Assembly (NCBI GenBank): GCA_964249755.1
Contig: CAXUDB010000007.1
Coordinates: forward strand, 14,139-78,138
DNA length: 64,000 nt
Reading direction: 5' to 3'
From: Ilyomonas sp964249755
GTDB taxonomy: Bacteria > Bacteroidota > Bacteroidia > Chitinophagales > Chitinophagaceae
In this document: positions 17,177-25,425 of the stretch, one piece after another
Layout: the number at the start of each line of letters is the position of its first letter
How positions within the stretch are numbered: the stretch's first letter is position 1
Made by a program: the position numbers and the translations under genes
Notes under the pieces: generated by a model
The model's input: only the letters and a program-made list of their open reading frames with translations
What the model was told of the DNA's origin: nothing
Databases searched by the model: none

Positions 17177-18376
17177 CTAATTCTTTTGTTCCTTCAAAAC
17201 TCCCAGATCTTTCCCCACTTTTGTAAACGCAGCAATCGCTTTATCCAAATGATGCTGCTCGTGCGCCGCACTTAACTGTACGCGAATGCGAGCCAGCCCT
17301 TTCGCCACTACAGGAAAAAAGAAGCCAATCACATAAATGTCTTCCTCCAGCAGCCTGGCAGCAAAGGTTTGCGCCACCACGGCATCATATAACATAATGG
17401 GCACAATCGGGTGGTCGCCGGGCTTAATATCAAAGCCAGCTTCCGTCATTTTCGTGCGGAAATACTTCGTGTTGGATTCCAGTTTATCGCGGAGTTCAGT
17501 TGTCTCCGTCAGCATATCCAGCACTGCAATGGAAGCGCCTACAATGCTTGGCGCAACCGTGTTTGAGAATAAGTAAGGACGGCTGCGCTGGCGCAACAAT
17601 TCAATGATTTCTTTTCGTCCTGAAGTAAAGCCGCCACTGGCACCACCAAGTGCTTTACCCAACGTTCCGGTGATGATATCAATCTTTCCCATCACGCCGC
17701 GATACTCATGTGTGCCGCGCCCCGTTTTACCCAGAAAACCGGAGCTATGGCATTCATCAATCATGATGATGGCATTGTATTGTTCAGCCAACTCAACTAT
17801 TTTGTCCAACTGTGCAATGGTGCCATCCATACTAAACGAACCATCGGTAACAATGATGCGGCTGCGCAAGGTTTGTGTTTGCCTTAGCTTGTCTTCCAAA
17901 TCCTCCATACTGTTGTGTTCGTAGCGGTAGCGCTGCGCCTTGCAAAGCCTCACGCCATCAATAATAGAAGCGTGGTTCAACGCATCGGAGATGATGGCAT
18001 CCTGCTCATTAAAAAGAGGCTCAAACACACCGCCGTTCGCATCGAAACAGGCAGCATATAAGATGGTGTCTTCGGTTCCGAGAAACTGGGAAATCTTTTC
18101 TTCCAGTTCTTTATGAATGTCCTGAGTGCCGCAGATAAAACGCACGCTGCTCATGCCGTAGCCATGCGTGTCAATGGCTTTGTGTGCGGCTTCTATTACC
18201 TTCGGATGAGAGGATAAACCAAGATAATTATTCGCGCAAAAATTCAATACGGTCTTGCCATTCACTTCTATCTCTGGTCCTTGTTCGCTGCTGATGATCC
18301 GTTCGCGTTTATACAAACCCGCGGCTTCTACTTCTTCTACTTCTTTCTTTATACGGCTTACAAATATTTCGTTCAT
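17177..18376 (-). CDS. kbl: Glycine C-acetyltransferase (2-amino-3-ketobutyrate CoA ligase)
   Basis: A PLP enzyme of the alpha-oxoamine synthase family. It cleaves 2-amino-3-ketobutyrate with CoA to glycine and acetyl-CoA, completing threonine breakdown after threonine dehydrogenase. The 399-residue length, VLNFCANNYLGLSSHPKVIE, GYGMSSVRFICGTQ and the PLP lysine in ITGTLGKALGGASGG fit Kbl better than serine palmitoyltransferase or BioF. tdh is not in the window. The stop lies 17 bases from a bidirectional terminator. A TACTTTTG box precedes the start. Confidence 0.93.
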   Translation of the reverse strand: MNEIFVSRIKKEVEEVEAAGLYKRERIISSEQGPEIEVNGKTVLNFCANNYLGLSSHPKVIEAAHKAIDTHGYGMSSVRFICGTQDIHKELEEKISQFLGTEDTILYAACFDANGGVFEPLFNEQDAIISDALNHASIIDGVRLCKAQRYRYEHNSMEDLEDKLRQTQTLRSRIIVTDGSFSMDGTIAQLDKIVELAEQYNAIIMIDECHSSGFLGKTGRGTHEYRGVMGKIDIITGTLGKALGGASGGFTSGRKEIIELLRQRSRPYLFSNTVAPSIVGASIAVLDMLTETTELRDKLESNTKYFRTKMTEAGFDIKPGDHPIVPIMLYDAVVAQTFAARLLEEDIYVIGFFFPVVAKGLARIRVQLSAAHEQHHLDKAIAAFTKVGKDLGVLKEQKN

Positions 18377-18394
18377 AGATAATCGTTAAGCCTG

Positions 18395-18402
18395 CAAAAG
18401 TA
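18395..18402 (-). promoter_or_regulatory. -7 box of kbl
   Basis: Read on the minus strand this is TACTTTTG, an exact TAnnTTTG, 18 bases before the kbl ATG. A -33 TTTG is not clear. Confidence 0.42.
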
Positions 18403-18447
18403 AGGTGATGAAATAATTGCCATCTTTACTTTTATAAAGGAAAGTTT

Positions 18448-18861
18448 ATGTGGTGGATGTATGCTTTGCTATCGGCTTTGTTTGCGGCGCTTACCGCCAT
18501 CTTTGCCAAGGTAGGTATTAAAGGCGTGGATACCGACCTGGCGACTGCCATTCGCACCAGCGTTATCCTGGTGCTTGCCTGGGCAATTGCTATCTTCCGT
18601 GGCGGCATTGCTACAACCGGTTCATTAACCAAACAAAACCTGTTGTTCTTACTGCTGTCCGGTATAGCAACAGGCTTGTCGTGGATCTTTTATTTTAAAG
18701 CTTTACAGTTGGATAAGGTATCACAAGTGGCACCGGTAGATAAGCTGAGTGTTGCTATCGCCATTGCTTTGTCTGTTTTGTTTTTAGGTGAACAGCTAAC
18801 GCTGAAAACCGCCTTGGGTGCGGGTTTGATCATCACCGGGACGCTTGTATTAATCTTTTGA
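18448..18861 (+). CDS. EamA-domain membrane protein, half-size
   Basis: A 137-residue inner-membrane protein made of one EamA unit with about five hydrophobic helices. The repeat end VAPVDKLSVAIAIALSVLFL with LGEQLTLKTALGAGLIITGT is typical. Most drug/metabolite transporters have two such units, so this one must dimerise or represents the ancestral short form seen in some bacteria. ATAAAGGAAAG lies before the ATG. It is divergent from kbl; the substrate is unknown. Confidence 0.85.
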   Translation: MWWMYALLSALFAALTAIFAKVGIKGVDTDLATAIRTSVILVLAWAIAIFRGGIATTGSLTKQNLLFLLLSGIATGLSWIFYFKALQLDKVSQVAPVDKLSVAIAIALSVLFLGEQLTLKTALGAGLIITGTLVLIF

Positions 18862-18867
18862 TTTTCC

Positions 18868-18983
18868 ACCGCAGAGAGAAAGAGTAAATGAGTTTATACA
18901 AAGCAAATAAGTTCTTCAAACCTCTTAAATTTATTCTTCGCAGCGTTAAAAACAAACCTTTTATCACTCCTCTTCTCTGCGGT
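18868..18983. repeat. CCGCAGAG inverted repeat
   Basis: ACCGCAGAG at 18868-18876 is inverted as CTCTGCGGT at 18975-18983. It starts 6 bases after the EamA stop and ends about 35 bases before the Nif3-like gene. Same family as 12989-13071. Confidence 0.7.
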
Positions 18984-19017
18984 AAAATAAATTATAAAAA
19001 ACATCAATCACAGTAAA

Positions 19018-19914
19018 ATGGAAAGAAGACAATTCATCAACACATTATCCAAAACCGTTGGCGGTGCGGCTGTATTATCTGTACCGATGATAAGTGAAGC
19101 TCATCAATTCTTTAACAGCAAAACAACCGTTACTGTTGCCGACATCATGGATTTGTTTATCAAACAGGTACCGGATGCACCGATCAGCAACACGGTAGAT
19201 ACACTAAAATCGGGCAGCCGCGACATTGTTGTAACCGGCGTTGTTACAACCATGTTCGCTACTATCGAAGTGATAAGAAAAGCCGTTGCTATAAAGGCTA
19301 ATTTTATCATTGCACACGAGCCGACTTTCTATAATCACGAAGACAAATGGGACTGGCTGGAAAGTGATGATGTATATCAATACAAAAGAGATTTGCTGCA
19401 GCAGCACACCATTGCCGTATGGCGCAACCACGATTACATTCATAGCCTGAAAGAAGATGGCGTGAGACAAGGCGTGCTGGCGCAACTCGGCTGGAAACAA
19501 TACGACAGTGGCGCATCTGATGACCTGGTAACCATACCCGCCATCAGCCTGCATCAACTGATTGAAACAGCCAAAAAGAAAATGAATATTCAGACATTGC
19601 GATATATCGGCGACCTGAACCAACCGTGTAAAAAAATTTTATTAATGCCCGGTGCAGTAGGTGGAAAAAACCAGATCCTGGGTTTGAGTCAATACAAGCC
19701 CGATGTATTGATGTGCGGTGAGCTATCCGAATGGGAAACTGCCGAATATGTGCGCGACGCAAAAGCCAAAGGAGACAATATTTCACTTATCGTACTGGGG
19801 CATATCGCCAGCGAAGAACCCGGCTCGGAATGGATGAAAGACTGGCTGAAGAAGAATGTACCCGGCGTGCAGGTAACACACATTCATCCCGGCAATTCAC
19901 TGTCGTTTGCATGA
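19018..19914 (+). CDS. Exported Nif3-like dinuclear metal protein
   Basis: A 298-residue protein of the Nif3/YbgI family, which binds two metal ions in a hexamer. The metal-site regions are visible: NFIIAHEPTFYNHED (usually THHP), WRNHDYIHSLKEDG, and VLGHIASEEPGSEWM near the end. Unusually it starts MERRQFINTLSKTVGGAAVL, a Tat-like signal with RR followed by a hydrophobic stretch and a likely cleavage site after SEA. Known Nif3 proteins are cytoplasmic. The substrate is unknown. There is no operon partner. Confidence 0.85.
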   Translation: MERRQFINTLSKTVGGAAVLSVPMISEAHQFFNSKTTVTVADIMDLFIKQVPDAPISNTVDTLKSGSRDIVVTGVVTTMFATIEVIRKAVAIKANFIIAHEPTFYNHEDKWDWLESDDVYQYKRDLLQQHTIAVWRNHDYIHSLKEDGVRQGVLAQLGWKQYDSGASDDLVTIPAISLHQLIETAKKKMNIQTLRYIGDLNQPCKKILLMPGAVGGKNQILGLSQYKPDVLMCGELSEWETAEYVRDAKAKGDNISLIVLGHIASEEPGSEWMKDWLKKNVPGVQVTHIHPGNSLSFA

Positions 19915-20028
19915 TATTAATATGGGTAAGAACAGTGTGCCGGCGTTCTGTATTTTGCAAATGCTTGTCGGTTTTTACCAAAACAACTTCTCTCTCGCAG
20001 GAGCGGAAAACAAAACAAGCGGAAGTTT

Positions 20029-20036
20029 TATTTTTG
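20029..20036 (+). promoter_or_regulatory. Possible -7 box of nagB
   Basis: TATTTTTG matches TAnnTTTG and would give a 5' leader of about 70 bases before the ATG at 20114. No clear -33 element. Confidence 0.3.
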
Positions 20037-20113
20037 TCTCCGTCACTGTATAGCTTACCACACCTTTCCGGCAAATGCGTTATCATTGTTTATCCATCTT
20101 TTTATAATCAACT

Positions 20114-22036
20114 ATGGCAAGACTGAATTTACTGGAAGAAACACGCTTCGAAAAACTGCCCGTTACTGTCTATCCTAATCGCAGCGCGGCTTCCGTGGAA
20201 GTAGCGCGCCGCATCGCGGCCATCGTTACATCAAAACAGCACCGCGGCGAGGCAGCCGTGCTGGGTTTGGCTACCGGCGATACGCCCATCAATGTGTACC
20301 AGGAACTGGTGCGGATGCACAGAGAAGAAGACCTCAGTTTCGCCAATGTCATTACGTTCAACCTCGATGAGTATTATCCTATGCAGCCTGATGCGCGGCA
20401 GAGTTATGTGGCGTTTATGAATGAACAGTTGTTCAACCATATTGATATAGATAAAGCGAACATACACATACCTGATGGCACGCTGGCGCAAAAAGATATT
20501 GCTGCGTTTTGCCTCGACTACGAAAGAAAAATAGAAGCGCTCGGCGGTCTGGATTTACAGATACTCGGCATTGGTCGCACGGGTCATATCGGCTTCAACG
20601 AACCAGGTTCGGCGCCCAACTCCGGAACCCGTTTGGTAACGCTTGCCGACCTTACCCGGCGCGATGCTTCGCGTGAGTTTGGCGCAAAAGAAAATGTGCC
20701 CTATAAAGCTATCACAATGGGCGTTGGCACCATCTTCAAGGCGCGCGAAATCATACTGATGGCATGGAGCAAAACGAAGGCTTCCATCATTAAAAAAACG
20801 GTGGAAGGAGAAATTTCTTCTTCTGTTCCGGCAACGTATTTACAGCTTTCCGACAAGATAGAATTTGTGCTGGACAACGATGCGGCCAGCGAGCTAACGC
20901 GCTTTGATACACCCTGGCTAGTAAAAGATTGCCAATGGACAGATCAACTGATAAAAAAAGCGGTGATCTGGCTGTCGTTTAAAATGGACAAGCCTATTTT
21001 GAAGCTCACCGATGATGATTATAACAACAACGGCATGAGCCAGCTTGCCACGCAGAAAGGTCCGGCTTACAACATCAACATGAGCATCTTCAATAAGATG
21101 CAGCACACCATTACGGGCTGGCCCGGTGGCAAGCCCAACACCGACGATACCAACCGTCCCGAGCGCTCTGAGCCTGCCAAGAAGCGGGTAATTATTTTCT
21201 CGCCACACCCCGATGATGATGTGATTTCAATGGGCGGCACTTTCATTCGTTTGGTTGACCAGCAACATGATGTGCATGTGGCTTATCAAACCTCCGGCAA
21301 CACTGCGGTGTGGGACGATGATGTGTTGCGCTACATTGAATTTGCCATAGATTTTAATAAAAGCCTGAGCAAGGATTGCGACGATTTAGATAATATATAC
21401 AAAGAGATGCGGGCTTTTATGGGCAAGAAAAAGCCCAACGAAATAGACATTGCGCCGATGCTTACCGCCAAAGGATTGATACGCAAAACGGAAGCCATTG
21501 CCGGCGCGCGCTATGCCGGTTTGCCCGACGATCATATTCATTTTATGGCGCTGCCGTTTTATGAAACCGGCAAGACCAAGAAGAATCCCGTAAGCCAGTT
21601 GGATGTGGACGAAACCAAAGAATTGCTGCAAAAAGTGAAGCCGCACCAGGTATTTGCCGCTGGCGATTTTGCCGACCCGCACGGCACGCACATCGTTTGC
21701 TTTAAAATCATTATTGAAGCGCTTACCCAACTGCGCAACAGTAAAGAGGAATGGGTAAAAGACTGCTGGGTATGGATGTATCGCGGCGCATGGCATGAGT
21801 TTGAGCCGTATGAAATTGAAATGGCAGTGCCGCTTTCTCCGCAGGAAGTTGTGCGCAAGCGCAACGCAATTTTCAAGCACCAATCGCAGAAAGACATTCC
21901 TGTTTTTCCGGGCGATGATAGCCGTGAGTTTTGGGTAAGAGCAGCCGAAAGAAACCGGGAAACGGCAAAGATTTATGATAAGCTTGGGCTGGCTGATTAT
22001 GAGGCGATGGAAGCGTTTGTGAGATGGAAGTTTTAA
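20114..22036 (+). CDS. nagB: Glucosamine-6-phosphate deaminase fused to LmbE/PIG-L domain
   Basis: A two-domain protein of 640 residues. Residues 1-270 are NagB (glucosamine-6-phosphate to fructose-6-phosphate and ammonia): LGLATGDTPINVYQELV, TFNLDEYYPM and LGIGRTGHIGFNEPGS are the family blocks. After a linker, residues 355-640 form a PIG-L/LmbE deacetylase-like domain with the zinc motif H365-P-D-D-D and a second site DPHGTH (521-526). Fusions of this kind are known in Bacteroidota. The second domain may deacetylate an amino sugar before deamination; that is inference. Single gene with a 5' leader. Confidence 0.93.
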   Translation: MARLNLLEETRFEKLPVTVYPNRSAASVEVARRIAAIVTSKQHRGEAAVLGLATGDTPINVYQELVRMHREEDLSFANVITFNLDEYYPMQPDARQSYVAFMNEQLFNHIDIDKANIHIPDGTLAQKDIAAFCLDYERKIEALGGLDLQILGIGRTGHIGFNEPGSAPNSGTRLVTLADLTRRDASREFGAKENVPYKAITMGVGTIFKAREIILMAWSKTKASIIKKTVEGEISSSVPATYLQLSDKIEFVLDNDAASELTRFDTPWLVKDCQWTDQLIKKAVIWLSFKMDKPILKLTDDDYNNNGMSQLATQKGPAYNINMSIFNKMQHTITGWPGGKPNTDDTNRPERSEPAKKRVIIFSPHPDDDVISMGGTFIRLVDQQHDVHVAYQTSGNTAVWDDDVLRYIEFAIDFNKSLSKDCDDLDNIYKEMRAFMGKKKPNEIDIAPMLTAKGLIRKTEAIAGARYAGLPDDHIHFMALPFYETGKTKKNPVSQLDVDETKELLQKVKPHQVFAAGDFADPHGTHIVCFKIIIEALTQLRNSKEEWVKDCWVWMYRGAWHEFEPYEIEMAVPLSPQEVVRKRNAIFKHQSQKDIPVFPGDDSREFWVRAAERNRETAKIYDKLGLADYEAMEAFVRWKF

Positions 22037-22337
22037 TAGAGATTCGGGGAGATAGATAAGATGATTGGAGTAACGCTTGTGTGAACCTTGGCTTCATTCA
22101 ACAAGCTACCTGTAAAGTTTGTAGTCCGGTTATTTCGTGGCTATTGTTACTGTAAGTTTTTCTTTTTTATGGAACGAGCTTTAGTAATTCCAATTGAACA
22201 TCGTTGCGTCGCACTCTTCAACGTTCAGAAGATAGTTGGGCTTTTATCAAAGCAAATGTGTATTCAACCGCAGAGACGCAAAGAGCGCCGAGGCTGCACA
22301 GAGAGAATAATTATGAATAGTAAAGCGGCTGCTGTCA
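22037..22337. repeat. Gap with CCGCAGAG half-repeat
   Basis: 301 bases without a gene between convergent nagB and the nucleoside hydrolase gene. At 22267-22310 it holds ACCGCAGAGACGCAAAGAGC followed by cacagagag, one arm of the dispersed CCGCAGAG family. No strong stem-loop terminator is evident. Confidence 0.55.
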
Positions 22338-23327
22338 TCACTTCTTCACCGGCTGATGCATCATCAGTTCATCAATCTTTTTCTGCATTGTTGAAGCCGA
22401 ACTTTTATCAATAAAATAGTACTGTCCTTTTCCCTTCTCATTCCAGGTATTGCTGCCGTCTTTCGCAACGATAATTCTGCCTTCCTTTACCTCATAATAC
22501 GGCTGAAAGCCAGTAATAGCAAGTAATGTAGTCACTTCATCCCAGCTTTTCCTGCCGGCGCTGTCTTCCGCTGCCTGCGGTATGGAGATGCGGAATACAT
22601 CTTTCACCGGGTCATTCTTTATCGCATCGTTATGAACCAGTGGCAGCCCGCATATTATCCGTTCTCCAATCTCAAAACCGCAGTAATAAAACGGCTTCGG
22701 AAAATGAGAAAACGCATACTGTGAAGCTTCAATATCTTTAAATACATTGAACTCTTTTCCTTCGGGAAATTTGCCCGCCATGGATACAAGTTTCTGTACT
22801 TTCTTCTTTACCAGATCAATTCCATTTAATGAGGAATATGCATCCGGCTTTGATTGTAACACATTTGAGATGTTGGTTAAAAAGCCAACGGTGATAATGA
22901 CAACGCTGTTATCGGGTTGCTTCGCCAATAACTTTCTGTATAAAGCAACCGCATCTTCTGCTTCGCTGTTCATTATTATTTGGTGAGGATAATTGGCGAT
23001 TAAGGTATCTGTCCAGTGCTGCCAGTCGCGTTGTTCAACAGCATTACCCCGTGGCACGCCAATAGGTAAGTTCGGTCGGTTGAAGTAAGTATTGAACACA
23101 TTAATCACCGCCGCCACGCCTTCATACTTTGTGCTCGCCATCGTAGCCAAAATGTTGATGTTGCCACTGTCGGCATAGGCATGAAGCACCGCAATAGCAC
23201 CGGCATCATCATAATCAGGTCCCATATCCGTATCGAAGATCACGCGTTGCGGAGCCTTCTTTTCTTGTGCCGATAGAGAAATAATAGCAAAGAAGCCAAG
23301 CAAAAAAAGAAGCAATCGTTTCAACAT
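22338..23327 (-). CDS. Exported nucleoside hydrolase
   Basis: A 329-residue enzyme of the inosine-uridine nucleoside hydrolase family, splitting nucleosides into base and ribose. A signal peptide (residues 1-20, ending SLSA) places it in the periplasm or outside. The calcium/ribose site is VIFDTDMGPDYDDAGAI (D32, D34, D40, D41). The start at 23327 (MLKRLLLFLL) is chosen because the frame's earlier Met at 23483 would add 52 residues overlapping the permease gene. It is the last gene of a long minus-strand run. Ribokinase and a permease just upstream suit a path from nucleoside to ribose-5-phosphate. Confidence 0.9.
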   Translation of the reverse strand: MLKRLLLFLLGFFAIISLSAQEKKAPQRVIFDTDMGPDYDDAGAIAVLHAYADSGNINILATMASTKYEGVAAVINVFNTYFNRPNLPIGVPRGNAVEQRDWQHWTDTLIANYPHQIIMNSEAEDAVALYRKLLAKQPDNSVVIITVGFLTNISNVLQSKPDAYSSLNGIDLVKKKVQKLVSMAGKFPEGKEFNVFKDIEASQYAFSHFPKPFYYCGFEIGERIICGLPLVHNDAIKNDPVKDVFRISIPQAAEDSAGRKSWDEVTTLLAITGFQPYYEVKEGRIIVAKDGSNTWNEKGKGQYYFIDKSSASTMQKKIDELMMHQPVKK

Positions 23328-23437
23328 AATTAGTTTAAAATTTAAGTAACTGCCAGAACACAAAAACACAAAAAAATAAGTATAAGAAATCGTGTCTTTA
23401 TGTATTGCTCTATTCAGCGGGACAAGTTGTGGCAAAG

Positions 23438-24439
23438 CTAAATACCCGCATAAATAATCAACCCGATGCCCGCGATGAAGCAAATAAACATCGCTACAAT
23501 CAATTGCCTTGTGGCAGAAGTAAACGGCGAAAATTCTTTCCAGATAAATACGCCCCAGGCAGCCGCTACCAGCGTTGCGCCTTGTCCTAAACCATAAGAG
23601 ATAGCAGGACCTGCTTTGCCCGAGGCAATCAGGTTAAACGAGTTACCAATGCCCCAGATGATGCCACCCAGCACACCAATCAAATGCGTACTGAGATTGC
23701 CTTTGAAGTAATCGCTATAACTCGCCGGCACACCGCTCACCGGCTTTTTCATCATAAGAGTATTAAACAAGAAATTAGAAACAAAAACACCCGCCGAAAA
23801 CACCACTACCGCTGTATAAGGCGTCATCTTCCCCGCTTCCGGCTGCTCAAAATTGGATAGATCCATGGCTACCGCAATGAAGCGGTAGAAGAACGACATG
23901 AGCACACCGGCAACTACAGAAATCACAATGCCTTTGGTGGTAATAGTATTGCTGCTGTTGCCCTTCTTTTTATACGCAATGGCATTTAATACAATGGCAA
24001 TCATCACAAGCGCTACGCCGGCAAACAGGGAAGTAGCATCGCCTTTTTGCGCAGCCAAATAATTGATAAACACGCCGAGTATCAATGCAATACCAATACC
24101 GATGGGAAAGGCTACCGCAAGCCCCGCAATGGTAATGGCAGCTCCAAATAAAATGTTGGCTGCATTGAAAATAATACCGCCAATAAAAGCGCTGATGAGG
24201 TTACTTCTGTCGGCTTGCTGCAGGTCTGCAATAAAGCTTCTGCCGGCTGCTCCGCTGCTGCCCAGGGTAAAGGCAAACAATAAAGAGATAAGTAAAATAC
24301 CCAGTACATAATCCCAGTAAAACAATTCGAAGCGCCAGGTTTTGATGGCAAGCTTTTGCGTGTTGGCCCATGAGCCCCAGCACAGCATGGTGATGATACA
24401 AAACAGAACAGCAACACCATAATTTTCGATGATGAACAT
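23438..24439 (-). CDS. DMT-superfamily permease, sugar/ureide type
   Basis: A 333-residue inner-membrane protein with about ten hydrophobic helices. It starts FIIENYGVAVLFCIITMLCW and contains IFNAANILFGAAITIAGLAV and FPIGIGIALILGVFINYLAA. These resemble the GRP sugar porters and the ureide permeases within the drug/metabolite superfamily. It begins 9 bases after ribokinase ends, so it is co-transcribed. The neighbours suggest that it brings in ribose or a nucleobase released by the exported nucleoside hydrolase. The substrate is an inference from context. Confidence 0.78.
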   Translation of the reverse strand: MFIIENYGVAVLFCIITMLCWGSWANTQKLAIKTWRFELFYWDYVLGILLISLLFAFTLGSSGAAGRSFIADLQQADRSNLISAFIGGIIFNAANILFGAAITIAGLAVAFPIGIGIALILGVFINYLAAQKGDATSLFAGVALVMIAIVLNAIAYKKKGNSSNTITTKGIVISVVAGVLMSFFYRFIAVAMDLSNFEQPEAGKMTPYTAVVVFSAGVFVSNFLFNTLMMKKPVSGVPASYSDYFKGNLSTHLIGVLGGIIWGIGNSFNLIASGKAGPAISYGLGQGATLVAAAWGVFIWKEFSPFTSATRQLIVAMFICFIAGIGLIIYAGI

Positions 24440-24448
24440 AAGATTGTT

Positions 24449-25378
24449 TTATATTGATTTTAATGGTTGAAGAAAAACTTCCACTTCTTTTCGATATGGC
24501 GCTGATGCCTGCGCACCCAACCGGGTAACCGATAAAGCGGCTGCTCCATTGGCGAATACAATAGCTTCTTTTATCTCTTTTCCTTCCGAAAGAGCCACTG
24601 CCAGCGCACCATTAAATATATCGCCCGCAGCAGTGGTATCTACTGCATTTACCTGCGGCGAAGGAATGACAGCGGTATCTTTTCCATTGCTCCACAACGC
24701 GCCTTGTTTGCCTAAAGTAATGATGACCTGTTGTGCACCTTTATCAATAAAAAACAAAGCTGCTTTGGCAGCAGAATCTCTATTGCTTACGGCGATGCCA
24801 CTTAGCAGTTCCGCTTCTTTTTCGTTGGGCGTAAGCAGAAACAAACCGGCATATATCTCATACGGCAAAGGCATGGCTGGCGCGGGATTAAGGATAATTC
24901 TTTTGTTCTTGCCAACCGCTTTTTTTATGACATGTGCAACCGTTAGTAAAGGAATTTCCAACTGCATTATTATCATGTTGGCTTTTTCAATAGCAGTCGT
25001 TGCTTTGTCAATATCAGCCGCACCTAACGAAGCGTTTGCACCGGGTGCTACCACAATGCAGTTTTCGCCTTTTGCGTCTACAGTTATCAATGCGATGCCG
25101 CTGGCATTAACCTCATCGGTAAATACATAATTCGTATCAATGCCTTCCTGCTGAAAGCCTTGTACTGCCTGCGTTCCAAAGACGTCGTTACCCCTTTTTG
25201 CAATGAAAGTAACGTCACTGTTTAATCTTGCTGCTGCTACCGCCTGATTCGCACCTTTGCCACCGGCATTCATAAAGAAAGTGCCACCCAGCACGGTCTC
25301 GCCGGGCAGTGGCAACGTGTCCGTTTTTATCACCATATCGGTGTTGGAACTTCCGATAACAACAATCTTTGGCTTCAT
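24449..25378 (-). CDS. rbsK: Ribokinase
   Basis: Phosphorylates ribose to ribose-5-phosphate in the cytoplasm. At 309 residues, it has the ribokinase substrate block VIGSSNTDMVIKTDTLPLPG, the GGKGANQAVAAARL signature that is specific for ribokinase, and the catalytic VDTTAAGDIFNGALAVAL (TAAGD in place of the commoner GAGD, as in ribokinases). It follows the GMC oxidoreductase gene by 47 bases and precedes the permease by 9, so it sits at the join of the oxidative and ribose parts of the locus. Confidence 0.93.
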   Translation of the reverse strand: MKPKIVVIGSSNTDMVIKTDTLPLPGETVLGGTFFMNAGGKGANQAVAAARLNSDVTFIAKRGNDVFGTQAVQGFQQEGIDTNYVFTDEVNASGIALITVDAKGENCIVVAPGANASLGAADIDKATTAIEKANMIIMQLEIPLLTVAHVIKKAVGKNKRIILNPAPAMPLPYEIYAGLFLLTPNEKEAELLSGIAVSNRDSAAKAALFFIDKGAQQVIITLGKQGALWSNGKDTAVIPSPQVNAVDTTAAGDIFNGALAVALSEGKEIKEAIVFANGAAALSVTRLGAQASAPYRKEVEVFLQPLKSI

Positions 25379-25425
25379 CGTTTGTTGATGATTGCAGGGT
25401 GTATGATGTAGTGAGTAAATCAGCT

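Noticed and set aside
21386..21883. 165-residue open frame antisense to nagB
   Set aside because: It is a reading-frame shadow within the LmbE domain.
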